A stretch of 64,000 nt of DNA from Megalonaias nervosa (Eukaryota > Mollusca > Bivalvia > Unionida > Unionidae): NCBI GenBank assembly GCA_016617855.1, contig JAECUM010006704.1:29729-93728 (forward strand). Direction: 5' to 3'. The notes beneath the pieces are model-generated. The model was given only the letters and a program-made list of their open reading frames with translations. It did not search any database and had not been told where the DNA came from. Made by a program: the position numbers and the translations under genes. This document shows, piece after piece, positions 63,254 to 64,000 of this stretch (position 1 is the first letter of the stretch; each line of letters begins with the position of its first letter).

Positions 63254-64000
63254 TGTAAATCGTGTACTAAATGGTCCCCCACAAATACATCAATAAGTAC
63301 ATTATTTGCAACGTGACTGACGCAGTCCAGCAGCTAAATCCAGGTGTCTTCGCAATTGTTTTCACCTTTATCTTCCATCATCCACAGCTGAGTCGTTGTG
63401 TTCTTTCTCAATGGTACTAATGCATGAATGAATGTTGAAAGATTGGTAGATAATGAAGCTTTAAAAAATCGAGTGACTTTTGACACTATCCTGGAATGCT
63501 GTTCTTTACACCATTGAAACTTTGTGACGTTAATCTTTTTAAAGCTTTTTCTTTTATGTTTAATGCCAAAATAACTTAATTTGCAATGGATCAAAGTTTT
63601 GTTTTTCATGTAGTCGTAACTTTTGCATGTGCTAATGAGCTTTTCTCTCGTTATCGCCATTTGCACTATCGATCTTCTCAAAAGGCACTGGTTGCAAAAT
63701 ATGTATTAAACGTACGTCTTTTCCATGTTTGCCATCCATCATTAGTTATTTCTACAGTATAATAACGTTGTATGTCTTACAGCCATAAATGGGACCTTGT
63801 AAATGAATTAATAGGGTATGGAATTTTGGAACATTTGAAATATATTAATGAGTATAGGGAACATATTTAATTTATTTAGAAACTTGCGAAAGGTTGTATT
63901 TTCGTTTATTTTTTCAATTTAATATTCTTATATGTTCATATTAAAAACAGAATTTAATAAACCCCGGTGAAACTAGTAGCAATAAAGACTTTTTAGTCTT
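63254..64000. other. Right end of window
   Basis: A 115-codon basic frame lies on the minus strand at 63334-63681 with no recognised domain. Nothing else is seen. Confidence 0.4.

Noticed and set aside
63334..63681. 115-codon basic minus frame near the right edge
   Set aside because: No motif, no splice or promoter evidence, and no repeat relationship. It is kept only as a note because it lies upstream of the candidate first exon.

Overview
The window is animal genomic DNA: AT-rich, intron-dominated and crowded with short tandem repeats and small transposons. The repeat set (a tRNA-derived SINE with a (TTG)n/(CAA)n tail, a CR1/L2-type retrotransposon, hAT, Tigger-like and TA-target MITEs, and a ~165-bp dispersed repeat) suggests a marine invertebrate, most likely a mollusc or other lophotrochozoan. 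That placement is inferred from repeat style and memory, not from a search.

The one host gene I can identify is DNAJC13 (RME-8), an endosomal J-domain co-chaperone, on the minus strand. Seventeen coding exons from 52294 down to 1028 join in one uninterrupted frame of 2,024 nt (about 674 codons). They cover the stretch just upstream of the J domain, the J domain with its HPD motif, the following helical-repeat region and two IWN-type motifs. The C-terminal end lies off the left edge. The large N-terminal part is not seen and presumably lies beyond the right edge. One intron has a GC-AG border. Two phase-compatible candidate exons further upstream (58396-58494 and 62505-62657) could form an alternative 5' end.

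Almost every long intron carries its own minisatellite with a private unit: 26 to ~130 bp per unit, from a handful to ~30 copies. Several arrays were later split by transposons: SINEs at 9129 and 10409, a TA-target MITE at 16022 and an 860-bp hAT-like insert at 17798. A 3.26-kb hAT relic sits at the edge of another array. Two arrays have unit lengths divisible by three and so give long repetitive reading frames that are not genes.

The main mobile elements are: an apparently intact CR1/L2-type retrotransposon with a 1,121-codon endonuclease/reverse-transcriptase frame (54.67-58.30 kb, same strand as the gene); a frameshifted hAT transposon with 14-bp inverted ends (46064-49319); two ~1.15-kb deleted Tigger-like elements in opposite orientation, each keeping a broken CENP-B-type DNA-binding domain (27369-28528 and 43106-44250); short hAT and TA-target MITEs; five copies of one tRNA-derived SINE; and weaker copies of a second. 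The right end (59-64 kb) has no confirmed gene. It has more CpG dinucleotides than the introns and could hold a promoter.

Nothing here is a clearly new multi-gene system. The most worthwhile leads are the possible J-domain-first DNAJC13 isoform, the intact retrotransposon with a YY1-like 5' motif, and minisatellites acting as insertion sites and arising inside other repeats.
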